Assembly (NCBI RefSeq): GCF_018599185.1
Contig: NZ_JAHFVL010000001.1
Coordinates: 124,001 to 188,000 of the forward strand
Direction: 5' to 3'
DNA: 64,000 bases
From: Rhodanobacter sp. LX-99
GTDB lineage: Bacteria; Pseudomonadota; Gammaproteobacteria; Xanthomonadales; Rhodanobacteraceae
The translations under genes were made by a program, and so were the position numbers. Below the pieces are notes generated by a model, which saw nothing but the letters and a program-made list of their open reading frames with translations, did no database searches and was not told where the DNA came from. Positions 1-6,778 of the stretch are shown here, piece after piece; position 1 is the first letter of the stretch; each line of letters starts with the position of its first letter.

Positions 1-53
1 TCAGGTTGCCAAACTGATGGATACCGTTGTCTCTACCGCGGCGGCACGGCGCG

Positions 54-380
54 TCAATCGCCCTTGCCGAACACCTGCTTGACCGCATGCTTCGTCGCAT
101 CCCAGCCTTCGCGCGCACCGTGGCCGATGGCGACGCCGGCCTTCTTCGCGCCATGGCCGATGCCGGTGCCGGCTTCCTTGGCGCCGTGACCGACCTTCTT
201 GGCGACGTGCTTGGTCGCGTGGCCGACATCGCGCGCGCCGTCGGCGACGCCGTGGCCGACGGCCTTGGCATCCTGCTTGATGCTCTGGCCGGCGCTGCCT
301 TGCTGCGATTGCGCCGCCGCGCCGAACGCGGCCAATGCGGCAAAGGCGATCAGGATTGCGCAGATCTTCTTGCTGTTCAT
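54..380 (-). CDS. Small secreted basic protein with five 11-residue repeats
   Basis: This is a 108-residue protein of unknown function. Residues 1-24 look like a signal peptide (lysines at 4-5, then an Ala/Leu/Ile core ending AAA-QS). Residues 41-95 are five tandem 11-mers, each opening (V/I)GH(G/A) and rich in Ala, Lys and Asp/Glu: 41-51, 52-62, 63-73, 74-84, 85-95. Eleven-residue periodicity is typical of amphipathic helices in LEA-type and apolipoprotein-like proteins, so a periplasmic surface- or membrane-associated helix is an inference. The start at 380 is preferred over an upstream ATG because it places the signal peptide at the N-terminus. It lies 42 bases downstream of prfB on the same strand and may be cotranscribed. 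Confidence 0.72.
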   Translation of the reverse strand: MNSKKICAILIAFAALAAFGAAAQSQQGSAGQSIKQDAKAVGHGVADGARDVGHATKHVAKKVGHGAKEAGTGIGHGAKKAGVAIGHGAREGWDATKHAVKQVFGKGD

Positions 381-422
381 GCGGGCCACCTCGTCAGTGA
401 GCAAAGCGGAAGGAATCGGGCG

Positions 423-1548
423 TCACGCGTCGATGCGCTTGGCGCCGGCCTCGAGGCCGGATTTCAAGCTGGCCTCGATGAACTCGTCGAGGTCGCCGTC
501 CAGCACCTTCTGGGTGTCCGAACGCTCGATGCCGGTGCGCAGGTCCTTGATGCGGCTCTGGTCCAGCACGTAGTTGCGGATCTGGCTACCCCAGCCGATG
601 TCGGACTTGGTCGCTTCCAGCGCGTCACGTTCGGCATTGCGCTTCTGCACTTCCAGCTCGTACAGCTTCGCGGCCAGCATCTTCATCGCCGTGTCGCGGT
701 TCGCGTGCTGGCTGCGGCCGGTCTGGCAGGCAACGACCGTATTGGTCGGGATGTGCGTGATGCGCACCGCCGACTCGGTCTTGTTGACGTGCTGGCCGCC
801 GGCGCCGGACGAACGGTAGACGTCGGTGCGCAGGTCGGCCGGGTTGATCTCGATGTCGATGTCGTCATCGACTTCGGGCGACACGAACACCGAAGTGAAG
901 CTGGTATGCCGGCGGTTGTCCGAATCGAACGGGCTCTTGCGCACCAGCCGGTGCACGCCGATCTCGGTCTTCAGCCAGCCGTAAGCGTAATCGCCTTCCA
1001 CGCGGAACGTGGCGGACTTGATCCCGGCCACGTCGCCGCCGCTGACCTCCATCAACTCGGTCTTCCAGCCGCGCGATTCGCACCAGCGCAGGTACATGCG
1101 CAGCAGCATCTCGGCCCAGTCCTGCGCCTCGGTGCCGCCGGCGCCGGCCTGGATGTCGACGAACGCGTTCATCGCGTCCATCTTGCCGGAGAACATGCGC
1201 TGGAATTCCAGCTTGCCGACCTGCGCCTCGAGCTTGGTCAGGTCGTCGGTCACCGATTGCGCGGTGTCGTCGTCGCCGTCGGCGATCGCCATTTCCAGCA
1301 GGTCGCCGGCGTCATTCAGCCCGGCGGTCAGCGTGTCGATGCCGTGGACGATGGTGTGCAGGCGGGCGCGTTCGCGGCCCAGTTCCTGCGCGCGCGCCGG
1401 GTCGTCCCACACGGTGGGAATTTCCAGTTCGCGGGTTACTTCTTCCAGACGTTCGCTTTTCGTAGCGTAGTCAAAGATACCCCCTAAGCGACTCGACCCG
1501 GCCACGAAGGTCGGCGATCTGCGCATGGATGGGATTGGTCTCGATCAT
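423..1548 (-). CDS. prfB: Peptide chain release factor 2 (RF2), with programmed +1 frameshift
   Basis: RF2 recognises UAA and UGA stop codons and triggers peptidyl-tRNA hydrolysis. The gene is read in two frames: 25 codons from ATG 1548 to an in-frame TGA at 1473-1471, then +1 into the main frame at GAC 1472-1470, giving 374 residues. The catalytic GGQ is at 250-252 and the SPF stop-recognition motif lies in [12 protein letters not shown]. An annotation starting at a downstream internal ATG would wrongly lose the N-terminus. The gene lies 99 bases downstream of asnB on the same strand, so readthrough from asnB is possible. Length matches the family (E. coli 365). Confidence 0.97.
1471..1485 (-). 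promoter_or_regulatory. RF2 autoregulatory +1 frameshift site
   Basis: On the minus strand the codons read AGG GGG TAT CTT TGA C, with the TGA at 1473-1471. The Shine-Dalgarno-like AGGGGG lies three bases before the CTT slip codon, the arrangement known for bacterial prfB. When RF2 is scarce the ribosome pauses at UGA and slips from CUU to UUU, continuing in the RF2 frame. The core sequence is identical to the E. coli site as I remember it. Confidence 0.96.
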
Positions 1549-1647
1549 GTCGGTATCAGGGTTGGATGCAAGCTGAGTAGGATAACAGACGCTCCCGCGA
1601 GGCCGCACCGCCGCGCTCGCGGCGGGCGGCTGGCCACGACTCGCCGT

Positions 1648-3315
1648 TCAGGCCAGCGCCTGCTGATGCACCCCCTTGACCGCCCGGCCCGACGGATCGG
1701 CCGCGCTCGCGAACGCCGGATCCCACGCCAGTGCCGCCGGCGAGGAGCAGGCGATCGACTTGCCGCCAGGCACGGTCGCGGCGCAGGCCTCGCCGGGGAA
1801 GTGTTGCTCGAAGATGCGCCGGTAGAAGTACGCCTCCTTGGTCGCCGGCGTGTTGAACGGGTAGCGCGCCGCCGCCGCGGCGAACTCGCGGTCGCTGACC
1901 GCCTGCTCCGCGTGCGCCTTCAGCCCGTCGATCCAGCCATAGCCGACGCCGTCGCTGAACTGCTCCTTCTGCCGCCACAGGATCGCATCCGGCAGTGCGC
2001 CATCGAACGCCTCGCGCAGCACCGCCTTCTCGATGCGCCCCTGCCCGGCCATCTTGTGCGCGGCGTCCAGGCCCATTGCCACGTCGATGAACTCCAGGTC
2101 GAGGAACGGCACGCGCGCCTCCACGCCCCACGCCATCATCGCCTTGTTCGCGCGCAGGCAGTCGTAACTGTGCAGCGCGTCGAGCTTGCGCACGGTCTCC
2201 TCGTGGAATGCCTCGGCCGACGGCGCCTTGTGGAAGTACAGGTAGCCGCCGAAGATCTCGTCCGAGCCCTCGCCGGACAGCACCATCTTCACCCCCATCG
2301 CCTTGATCCGCCGCGCCAGCAGGTACATCGGCGTGGCGGCGCGGATGGTGGTGACGTCGTAGGTCTCGATGTGGCGGATGACTTCGGGCAACGCATCCAG
2401 TCCTTCCCAGAACGTGTAGACGAAGCCGTGATGCACGGTGCCCAGCGCGTCGGCGGCGACCTGCGCCGCCGCCAGGTCGGGCGAACCATCCAGCCCGATC
2501 GCGAACGAATGCAGGCGCGGCCACCAGGCCTCGCTGCGGTCGTCGTCCTCGACCCGCTCGCGCGCGAACTGCGCGGCGCAGGCGGCGACCAGCGACGAAT
2601 CCAGCCCGCCGGAAAGCAGCACCCCATACGGCACGTCGGTCATCAGCTGGCGATGCACGGCCTGCTCGAACGCCTTGCGCAAGGCCGGAGCAGACACGTC
2701 ATGGCCGCGCGTGGCGGCGTAGTCGCGCCATGGCCTGGCGTAGTAGCTGCGCAGCTCGCCGCTGGCGCTGTCGTAGACGTGGCCGGGCGGGAACGGCGCC
2801 ACGTCGGCGCACACCCCGACCAGCGCCTTCATCTCCGACGCCACGCACAGGCGGCCTTGCGCGTCGTGGCCCCAGTACAGCGGGCAGACGCCGATCGGGT
2901 CGCGCGCGACCAGGTAGCGCTGCGCCTCGCCGTCCCACAGTGCGAACGCGAAGATGCCGTTGAGCCTGTTCACGAAGTCGCTGCCGTGCTCGCGATACAA
3001 CGCGTTGATCACCTCGCAGTCCGAGCCCGTGGTGAAGTCGTAATCGCTGGCCGCACGCAGTTCGCGGTGGTTGTAGATCTCGCCGTTCACCGCCAGCGCC
3101 AGCGCGCCGTCGCGCGAACGCAGCGGCTGCGCGCCGCTGGCCGGGTCGACGATGGCCAGCCGCTCGTGCACCAGGATCACCCCGGCATCGACGAACACCC
3201 CGCTCCAGTCCGGCCCGCGATGACGCTGGCGCTGCGACAGTTCCAGCGCCTGCCGGCGCAGCGCCGCCAGGTCGTCGCCCGGCTGCAGGTCGAACATTCC
3301 GAAGATCGAACACAT
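1648..3315 (-). CDS. asnB: Asparagine synthase (glutamine-hydrolysing)
   Basis: The enzyme makes asparagine from aspartate, ATP and glutamine in the cytosol. The 555-residue length matches E. coli AsnB (554). The start at 3315 leaves Cys2 (MCSIFG) as the N-terminal nucleophile of the class II glutaminase domain, residues 1 to about 190. The synthetase domain follows, with the PPi-loop SGGLDSS at 235-241 and SGEGSDEIFGGY near 350. A further in-frame start upstream would bury Cys2 and is rejected. The leader carries an asparagine-codon attenuator ending about 97 bases before the start. prfB lies downstream, and recJ with a SpoIIAA-like gene lie upstream on the same strand. Confidence 0.97.
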   Translation of the reverse strand: MCSIFGMFDLQPGDDLAALRRQALELSQRQRHRGPDWSGVFVDAGVILVHERLAIVDPASGAQPLRSRDGALALAVNGEIYNHRELRAASDYDFTTGSDCEVINALYREHGSDFVNRLNGIFAFALWDGEAQRYLVARDPIGVCPLYWGHDAQGRLCVASEMKALVGVCADVAPFPPGHVYDSASGELRSYYARPWRDYAATRGHDVSAPALRKAFEQAVHRQLMTDVPYGVLLSGGLDSSLVAACAAQFARERVEDDDRSEAWWPRLHSFAIGLDGSPDLAAAQVAADALGTVHHGFVYTFWEGLDALPEVIRHIETYDVTTIRAATPMYLLARRIKAMGVKMVLSGEGSDEIFGGYLYFHKAPSAEAFHEETVRKLDALHSYDCLRANKAMMAWGVEARVPFLDLEFIDVAMGLDAAHKMAGQGRIEKAVLREAFDGALPDAILWRQKEQFSDGVGYGWIDGLKAHAEQAVSDREFAAAAARYPFNTPATKEAYFYRRIFEQHFPGEACAATVPGGKSIACSSPAALAWDPAFASAADPSGRAVKGVHQQALA

Positions 3316-3412
3316 GCTTGCTGTCCTTTGATTGGGATCGGCTTTGTTGATAAGTCCGGCCATGGGTGGCCGGTCTTGCTGTTCGCGAACGGATTCGCGT
3401 GAAGTGAAGAAC

Positions 3413-3438
3413 AAAAAAAGGCCCGCTCTGGGCGGGCC
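3413..3438 (-). terminator. Attenuator terminator (segments 3:4) before asnB
   Basis: On the minus strand, GGCCCGC (3438-3432), loop CCAGA and GCGGGCC (3426-3420) form a seven-pair GC stem followed by seven T (3419-3413). Five A before the stem can pair with the T run and extend it to 12 pairs. The last T is 97 bases before the asnB ATG, so it must act as a conditional terminator in the asnB leader unless transcription starts inside those 97 bases. Its 5' arm is also complementary to the end of the leader-peptide gene. Confidence 0.9.
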
Positions 3439-3533
3439 TTTTTCGCGTATGTTTCGGAAGCTTGAAGCTACGCGCCGGCCCGCCAGAAGTTGGCGTTATT
3501 GTTCGCGCGATTATTGTTGTTGCCGGCCGGCAC
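3431..3533 (-). promoter_or_regulatory. Alternative RNA pairings of the asnB attenuator (segments 1, 2, 3)
   Basis: Segment 1 GUGCCGGCC (3533-3525) pairs with segment 2 GGCCGGCGC (3480-3472), nine pairs with one G-U; the 44-base loop between them holds all eight clustered Asn codons. Segment 2 GGCGGGCC (3484-3477) pairs perfectly with segment 3 GGCCCGCC (3438-3431), which is also the 5' arm of the terminator. The pairings exclude one another. A ribosome stalled on Asn codons would mask segment 1 and free 2:3 (antitermination). One reaching the stop codon at 3470-3468 would cover segment 2 and allow termination. Complementarity is seen directly; the mechanism is inferred from known trp/his/leu attenuators. 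Confidence 0.8.
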
Positions 3534-3566
3534 GAAGCCCCGCGCGGAGGGCGCGGCGGAGTTCAT
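3468..3566 (-). CDS. Putative asparagine-rich leader peptide of asnB
   Basis: This is a 32-codon reading frame ending at TAG 3470-3468. Residues 16-26 are NNNNRANNNAN, eight asparagines in eleven codons (AAC AAC AAT AAT .. AAC AAT AAC .. AAC). AAT is uncommon in this GC-rich sequence, so the run is not explained by composition. Residue 2 is also Asn. The peptide would act by being translated, sensing charged tRNA-Asn, rather than as a product. Upstream in-frame ATGs at 3590 and 3611 would give 40 or 47 residues. None of the starts has a strong Shine-Dalgarno sequence, which is the weakest point. It lies between the SpoIIAA-like gene and asnB. Confidence 0.72.
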   Translation of the reverse strand: MNSAAPSARGFVPAGNNNNRANNNANFWRAGA

Positions 3567-3651
3567 GATGCTGGCGGTGACGGAATGCATGGGCAGACTT
3601 GAACAGATCATCCTGGTCTTGGCAAGTGCCCCAGGCGTCCCGTCGGGCGCA

Positions 3652-4026
3652 TCAGTTGTCGCCCGGAGCCGTGATCCAGCGGGTGGCTTCCTCGATGTCC
3701 GCACCGTGGAACAGGCGGAACTGCGCCGGGATGGCAAAGCTGAAGGCTATCGCGGTGCCGCGCAGCCAGGTCACGTCGGTCACCAGCGCGATGCGATCCC
3801 AGCCGCTGAAATGGCGCAAGCCCAGCTTGGCGTCGTCCCACATCGCGCCAGGGTCGAAGCCGGTGAAGTCATCGGCGGTGACGTACAGCAGGCGCAGCTT
3901 GCGGTTCAGCGCGAACGCCGCCTCCACATCCGGCACGATGACGTTTTCGTAATCTGCCGCCGTGACCTGGCCATGTGCGCGGAAACCCAGCGTGCCGGAC
4001 GGCAGTCCTTCGATCAGTGAGATCAC
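3652..4026 (-). CDS. SpoIIAA/STAS-like protein
   Basis: The protein has 124 residues in one compact domain resembling the SpoIIAA-like (DUF3478/STAS-like) family: a short N-terminal strand (ISLIEGLPSGTLGFRAHGQVTAADYENV), then strand-helix units such as KLRLLYVTADDFTGFDPGAMWDDAKLG and WDRIALVTDVTWL. Members are small soluble cytosolic proteins whose role is mostly undefined. The start is taken as GTG 4026 because GGAG lies seven bases upstream and the family begins there; an ATG at 4083 would add 19 atypical residues. It follows recJ by 66 bases and precedes the asnB leader, so the three may share transcripts. Confidence 0.75.
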   Translation of the reverse strand: MISLIEGLPSGTLGFRAHGQVTAADYENVIVPDVEAAFALNRKLRLLYVTADDFTGFDPGAMWDDAKLGLRHFSGWDRIALVTDVTWLRGTAIAFSFAIPAQFRLFHGADIEEATRWITAPGDN

Positions 4027-4092
4027 GGGCGTTCTCCATGGGTGAGGTGGACGCCAGTTTGGAGCAGGCCGCGTGAAAAACACGCAAGGAAA

Positions 4093-5853
4093 TCAGGCCG
4101 GTTCGAGATGCCGCAGCAGCAGGCGCGGCGTCTCGCGGCCCTGCCAGTCGTTGATGGTGAGCTCGTAGGCCGCGCGCAGCTGCGGCGGGGGTGGCTGGCC
4201 GTGATATGCGTTGAACATCACCGCGTCATGCAGCGCGCCATCGCGCGGGTCGCGCAGTTGCAGGCGCAGGTGGCGCTCGCCCATCAGCTTCCAGCCGGCG
4301 CATTCGAACAGGTTGTCGAACAGTGGCTCGGGGAACGCCTGTCCCCACGGTCCGGCCTCACGCAGCTGGCGGGCCAGTGCCAGCGTGGCGGCGCCGGGCG
4401 GCAGTTCGCCGTCGGTGTAGAGCACCGCCTGCAGGCGTTCGGGCTCGATCAGTTCGCGCGCGATCGCGTCGAAGGCGGCGGCGAAGCGCGCATAGTCACT
4501 GGTCTTCAGACTCAGGCCCGCAGCCATCGCATGGCCGCCGAAGCGTTCGATCAGGCCAGGCTGGCGCGCGTCGATCGCGGCCAGCGCATCGCGGATGTGG
4601 AAACCGGGAATCGAACGCGCCGAGCCGCGCAGAGTGGCGTTGCCTGTGCGCACTTCCTGTGCGCGAGAATCAAAAGGCGGCGATCCCTCGCCGCACTCTT
4701 CAATGCTGGCGGGAGCGAACGCGACCACCGGGCGGTGCAGCCGCTCCTTCAGCTTGGAGGCGACCAGGCCGACCACTCCCGCATGCCACGACGGCTCGAA
4801 CAGCGCCACACCCACCGCATCGGTATGACCGAGGCCGGCGGCCATCACTTCGGCCTCGGCCACCATCGACGCCTGCAGATCGCGCCGCTCGCGGTTGATC
4901 GCGTCGAGTTGTTCGGCGCAGCGGCGCGCCTGCGCCACGTCGTCGGTGAGCAGGCATTCCACGCCCAGGCGCATGTCTTCCAGCCGCCCTGCCGCATTCA
5001 GCCGCGGCCCCACGGTGAAGGCCAGGTCGGTGGAACACAGCGTCGCGACGCTGCGTTTGCCGGCCTCGACCAGCGCCGTGATGCCGGCGCAGGCCCGGCC
5101 GCCGCGCATGCGCTGCAGGCCGGCTTCGACCAGCACGCGATTGTTGAAATCCAGCGGTACCAGGTCGGCCACCGTGCCCAGCGCAACCAGGTCGAGCAAC
5201 GACGACAAGTCCGGCTTCGCTGTGCCGAACGCGCCGTCCTCGTGCAACTTCGCACGCAGCGCCAGCAGCAGGTAGAACATCACACCGACACCTGCCAACG
5301 CCTTGCTGGGGAATGCATCGCCGGCCAGGTTCGGGTTCACCATCGCGTCGCACGCCGGCAACTGCTCGCCGGGCAGGTGATGGTCGGTGACGATCACGCG
5401 GATGCCGCGAGCCTTCGCCGCGGCCACGCCGGCGATGCTGGCCACGCCGTTGTCGACGGTGACGATCAGCCGCGGCGTGGGCTGCAGCGAGGCGACCAAC
5501 GCCGGGCTCAAGCCGTAGCCGTGGATGAAGCGATTCGGGATGGCGTAGCTGACCCGCTTCGCGCCGAGCAAGCGCAGCCCGCGCACGGCCACGGCGGTGC
5601 CGGTGGCGCCGTCGCAGTCGTAGTCGCCGGCGATCAGGATCGACCAGTCGCCGCGGATCGCCTCGGCGAGCAGCCCGACCGCCTGCGCCATCCCCCCCAG
5701 CAGCTGCGGCGACAGCATTCGCGCCAATCGGTGTTCGACCTGTCCCGGCTCCAGCACGCCGCGCGCGGCGTAGACCTGCTGCAGCACCGGATGCACCGAA
5801 GCCGGCCAGCCATGCGGCACGCCCTTGCTTTCGCGCCGGCGCAGCTGCAGCAC
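4093..5853 (-). CDS. recJ: Single-stranded-DNA 5'-3' exonuclease RecJ
   Basis: RecJ degrades single-stranded DNA 5' to 3' in RecF-pathway recombination and mismatch repair. The 586-residue protein opens VLQLRRRE, matching the IQLRRRE opening of E. coli RecJ. Metal-binding motifs of the DHH superfamily are present: DYDCDGA at 77-83, VTVDNGV, TDHHLPG, and GGHAMAAG in the DHHA1 domain. Start GTG 5853 (or TTG 5859 two codons earlier) directly follows the rpfE-like stop at 5858-5856, so translation is coupled. The reading frame stays open far upstream, but that extension is only antisense coincidence over the rpfE-like gene. Confidence 0.95.
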   Translation of the reverse strand: MLQLRRRESKGVPHGWPASVHPVLQQVYAARGVLEPGQVEHRLARMLSPQLLGGMAQAVGLLAEAIRGDWSILIAGDYDCDGATGTAVAVRGLRLLGAKRVSYAIPNRFIHGYGLSPALVASLQPTPRLIVTVDNGVASIAGVAAAKARGIRVIVTDHHLPGEQLPACDAMVNPNLAGDAFPSKALAGVGVMFYLLLALRAKLHEDGAFGTAKPDLSSLLDLVALGTVADLVPLDFNNRVLVEAGLQRMRGGRACAGITALVEAGKRSVATLCSTDLAFTVGPRLNAAGRLEDMRLGVECLLTDDVAQARRCAEQLDAINRERRDLQASMVAEAEVMAAGLGHTDAVGVALFEPSWHAGVVGLVASKLKERLHRPVVAFAPASIEECGEGSPPFDSRAQEVRTGNATLRGSARSIPGFHIRDALAAIDARQPGLIERFGGHAMAAGLSLKTSDYARFAAAFDAIARELIEPERLQAVLYTDGELPPGAATLALARQLREAGPWGQAFPEPLFDNLFECAGWKLMGERHLRLQLRDPRDGALHDAVMFNAYHGQPPPPQLRAAYELTINDWQGRETPRLLLRHLEPA

Positions 5854-5855
5854 GC

Positions 5856-6776
5856 TCAACGCCCTGCCCCGCGCCAGAAGCGCCAGCGGTGGAATGGTTT
5901 GTGCCGCCAGCGTTCGCCGCTGGCGAAGTGCAGCACGACGGACTGGCGACCGAGCAGCGGCAGCAACGCCGGCCACCAGCGCGAGGCGATCTCGTGCGCC
6001 GGCAGATCCTGCAGGTCGATCAGCCAGCCCGTTCCGCCGGCGGCGACGGCATCGGCCGTGCGCGGCTGCTGGGCGATGCCGGCACGCGCGGCCAGCGCGC
6101 GCAGCAGCAGGTCGTCGCTGACCACGCCCAGCACGTTGCCGGGCAAGGCATCCGGCAGGCGGCCGCCGCCCCACAGCCACAGGCTGTTGACCGGTGATTG
6201 CCCACGCGCCTGTCGCCGGGCATTCAGCGGATGCTGGTGCAGCAGCACCTGGACGTCGTTGAGCAGGACCCGCCAGCGGCGTCCTTCCGTACCCTGCGGC
6301 AGATGCTGCGCCAGGTCCTCGCCCAGCGCCTGCTCGGGCACGGCGAAACCGGGCAGCGGCGTATCGCCCGGCAGGCGCAGGTGCCAGTGATCCGGGGTGG
6401 AAATCTCCAGCTGCATGCCGGCTTCGTCGAACACCGGTCGCAGCGGCTCGGCCAGTGCCTGCGCCTCGTCCATGCCCAGCCGCATCTGGCCGCAGGCCAG
6501 CAGGCGCACGCCGTTCATGTCGGGCTGCACCCAGGCCGGATCGGCCGACAGCCAAACGCCGTCCGACGCATCGCCGGCGAGAAATTCGCGGGTGATCGCC
6601 GCGGCGGGCACGTCGGCGTCGACGCCAGGGAAGTGATCGCCCAGGCCGCCCAGGTAGCCGACGCCGCCACTCGGCAGGCGGTCGGCGCGGGGCAGCCATT
6701 CGCGCAGCGGATGGGACGGTTCGAAATGCGCCAGCGCGGGCAGCCACAGTTGCAACGATTGCTCCGGCGTCGGCAT
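5856..6776 (-). CDS. rpfE: RpfE-type conserved protein
   Basis: The 306-residue protein matches the RpfE family known from the Xanthomonas rpf cluster, where rpfE sits next to recJ as here. Visible blocks include GYLGGLGDHFPGVDAD, WLSADPAWVQPDMNGVRLLA, and ISTPDHWHLRLP. The biochemical role is not established; annotations sometimes link it to cofactor-independent phosphoglycerate-mutase-like folds. The diffusible-signal genes rpfB, rpfF, rpfC and rpfG are not in the window, so its name should not be read as proof of DSF signalling. It lies two bases before yheS's stop region on the same strand and is coupled to recJ. Confidence 0.8.
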   Translation of the reverse strand: MPTPEQSLQLWLPALAHFEPSHPLREWLPRADRLPSGGVGYLGGLGDHFPGVDADVPAAAITREFLAGDASDGVWLSADPAWVQPDMNGVRLLACGQMRLGMDEAQALAEPLRPVFDEAGMQLEISTPDHWHLRLPGDTPLPGFAVPEQALGEDLAQHLPQGTEGRRWRVLLNDVQVLLHQHPLNARRQARGQSPVNSLWLWGGGRLPDALPGNVLGVVSDDLLLRALAARAGIAQQPRTADAVAAGGTGWLIDLQDLPAHEIASRWWPALLPLLGRQSVVLHFASGERWRHKPFHRWRFWRGAGR

Positions 6777-6778
6777 GT

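Noticed and set aside
1608..1625. GC-rich hairpin CCGCCGCG/CGCGGCGG between asnB and prfB as a terminator
   Set aside because: There is no T run, and similar GC palindromes are expected by composition.
3315..3414. asnB starting at an upstream in-frame codon
   Set aside because: It would bury the catalytic Cys2 needed at the N-terminus of the glutaminase domain, and the extension runs through the post-terminator leader.
5856..6776. rpfE-like gene taken as evidence for DSF quorum sensing here
   Set aside because: rpfF, rpfC and rpfG are not in the window, and RpfE itself has no shown role in DSF synthesis or sensing.
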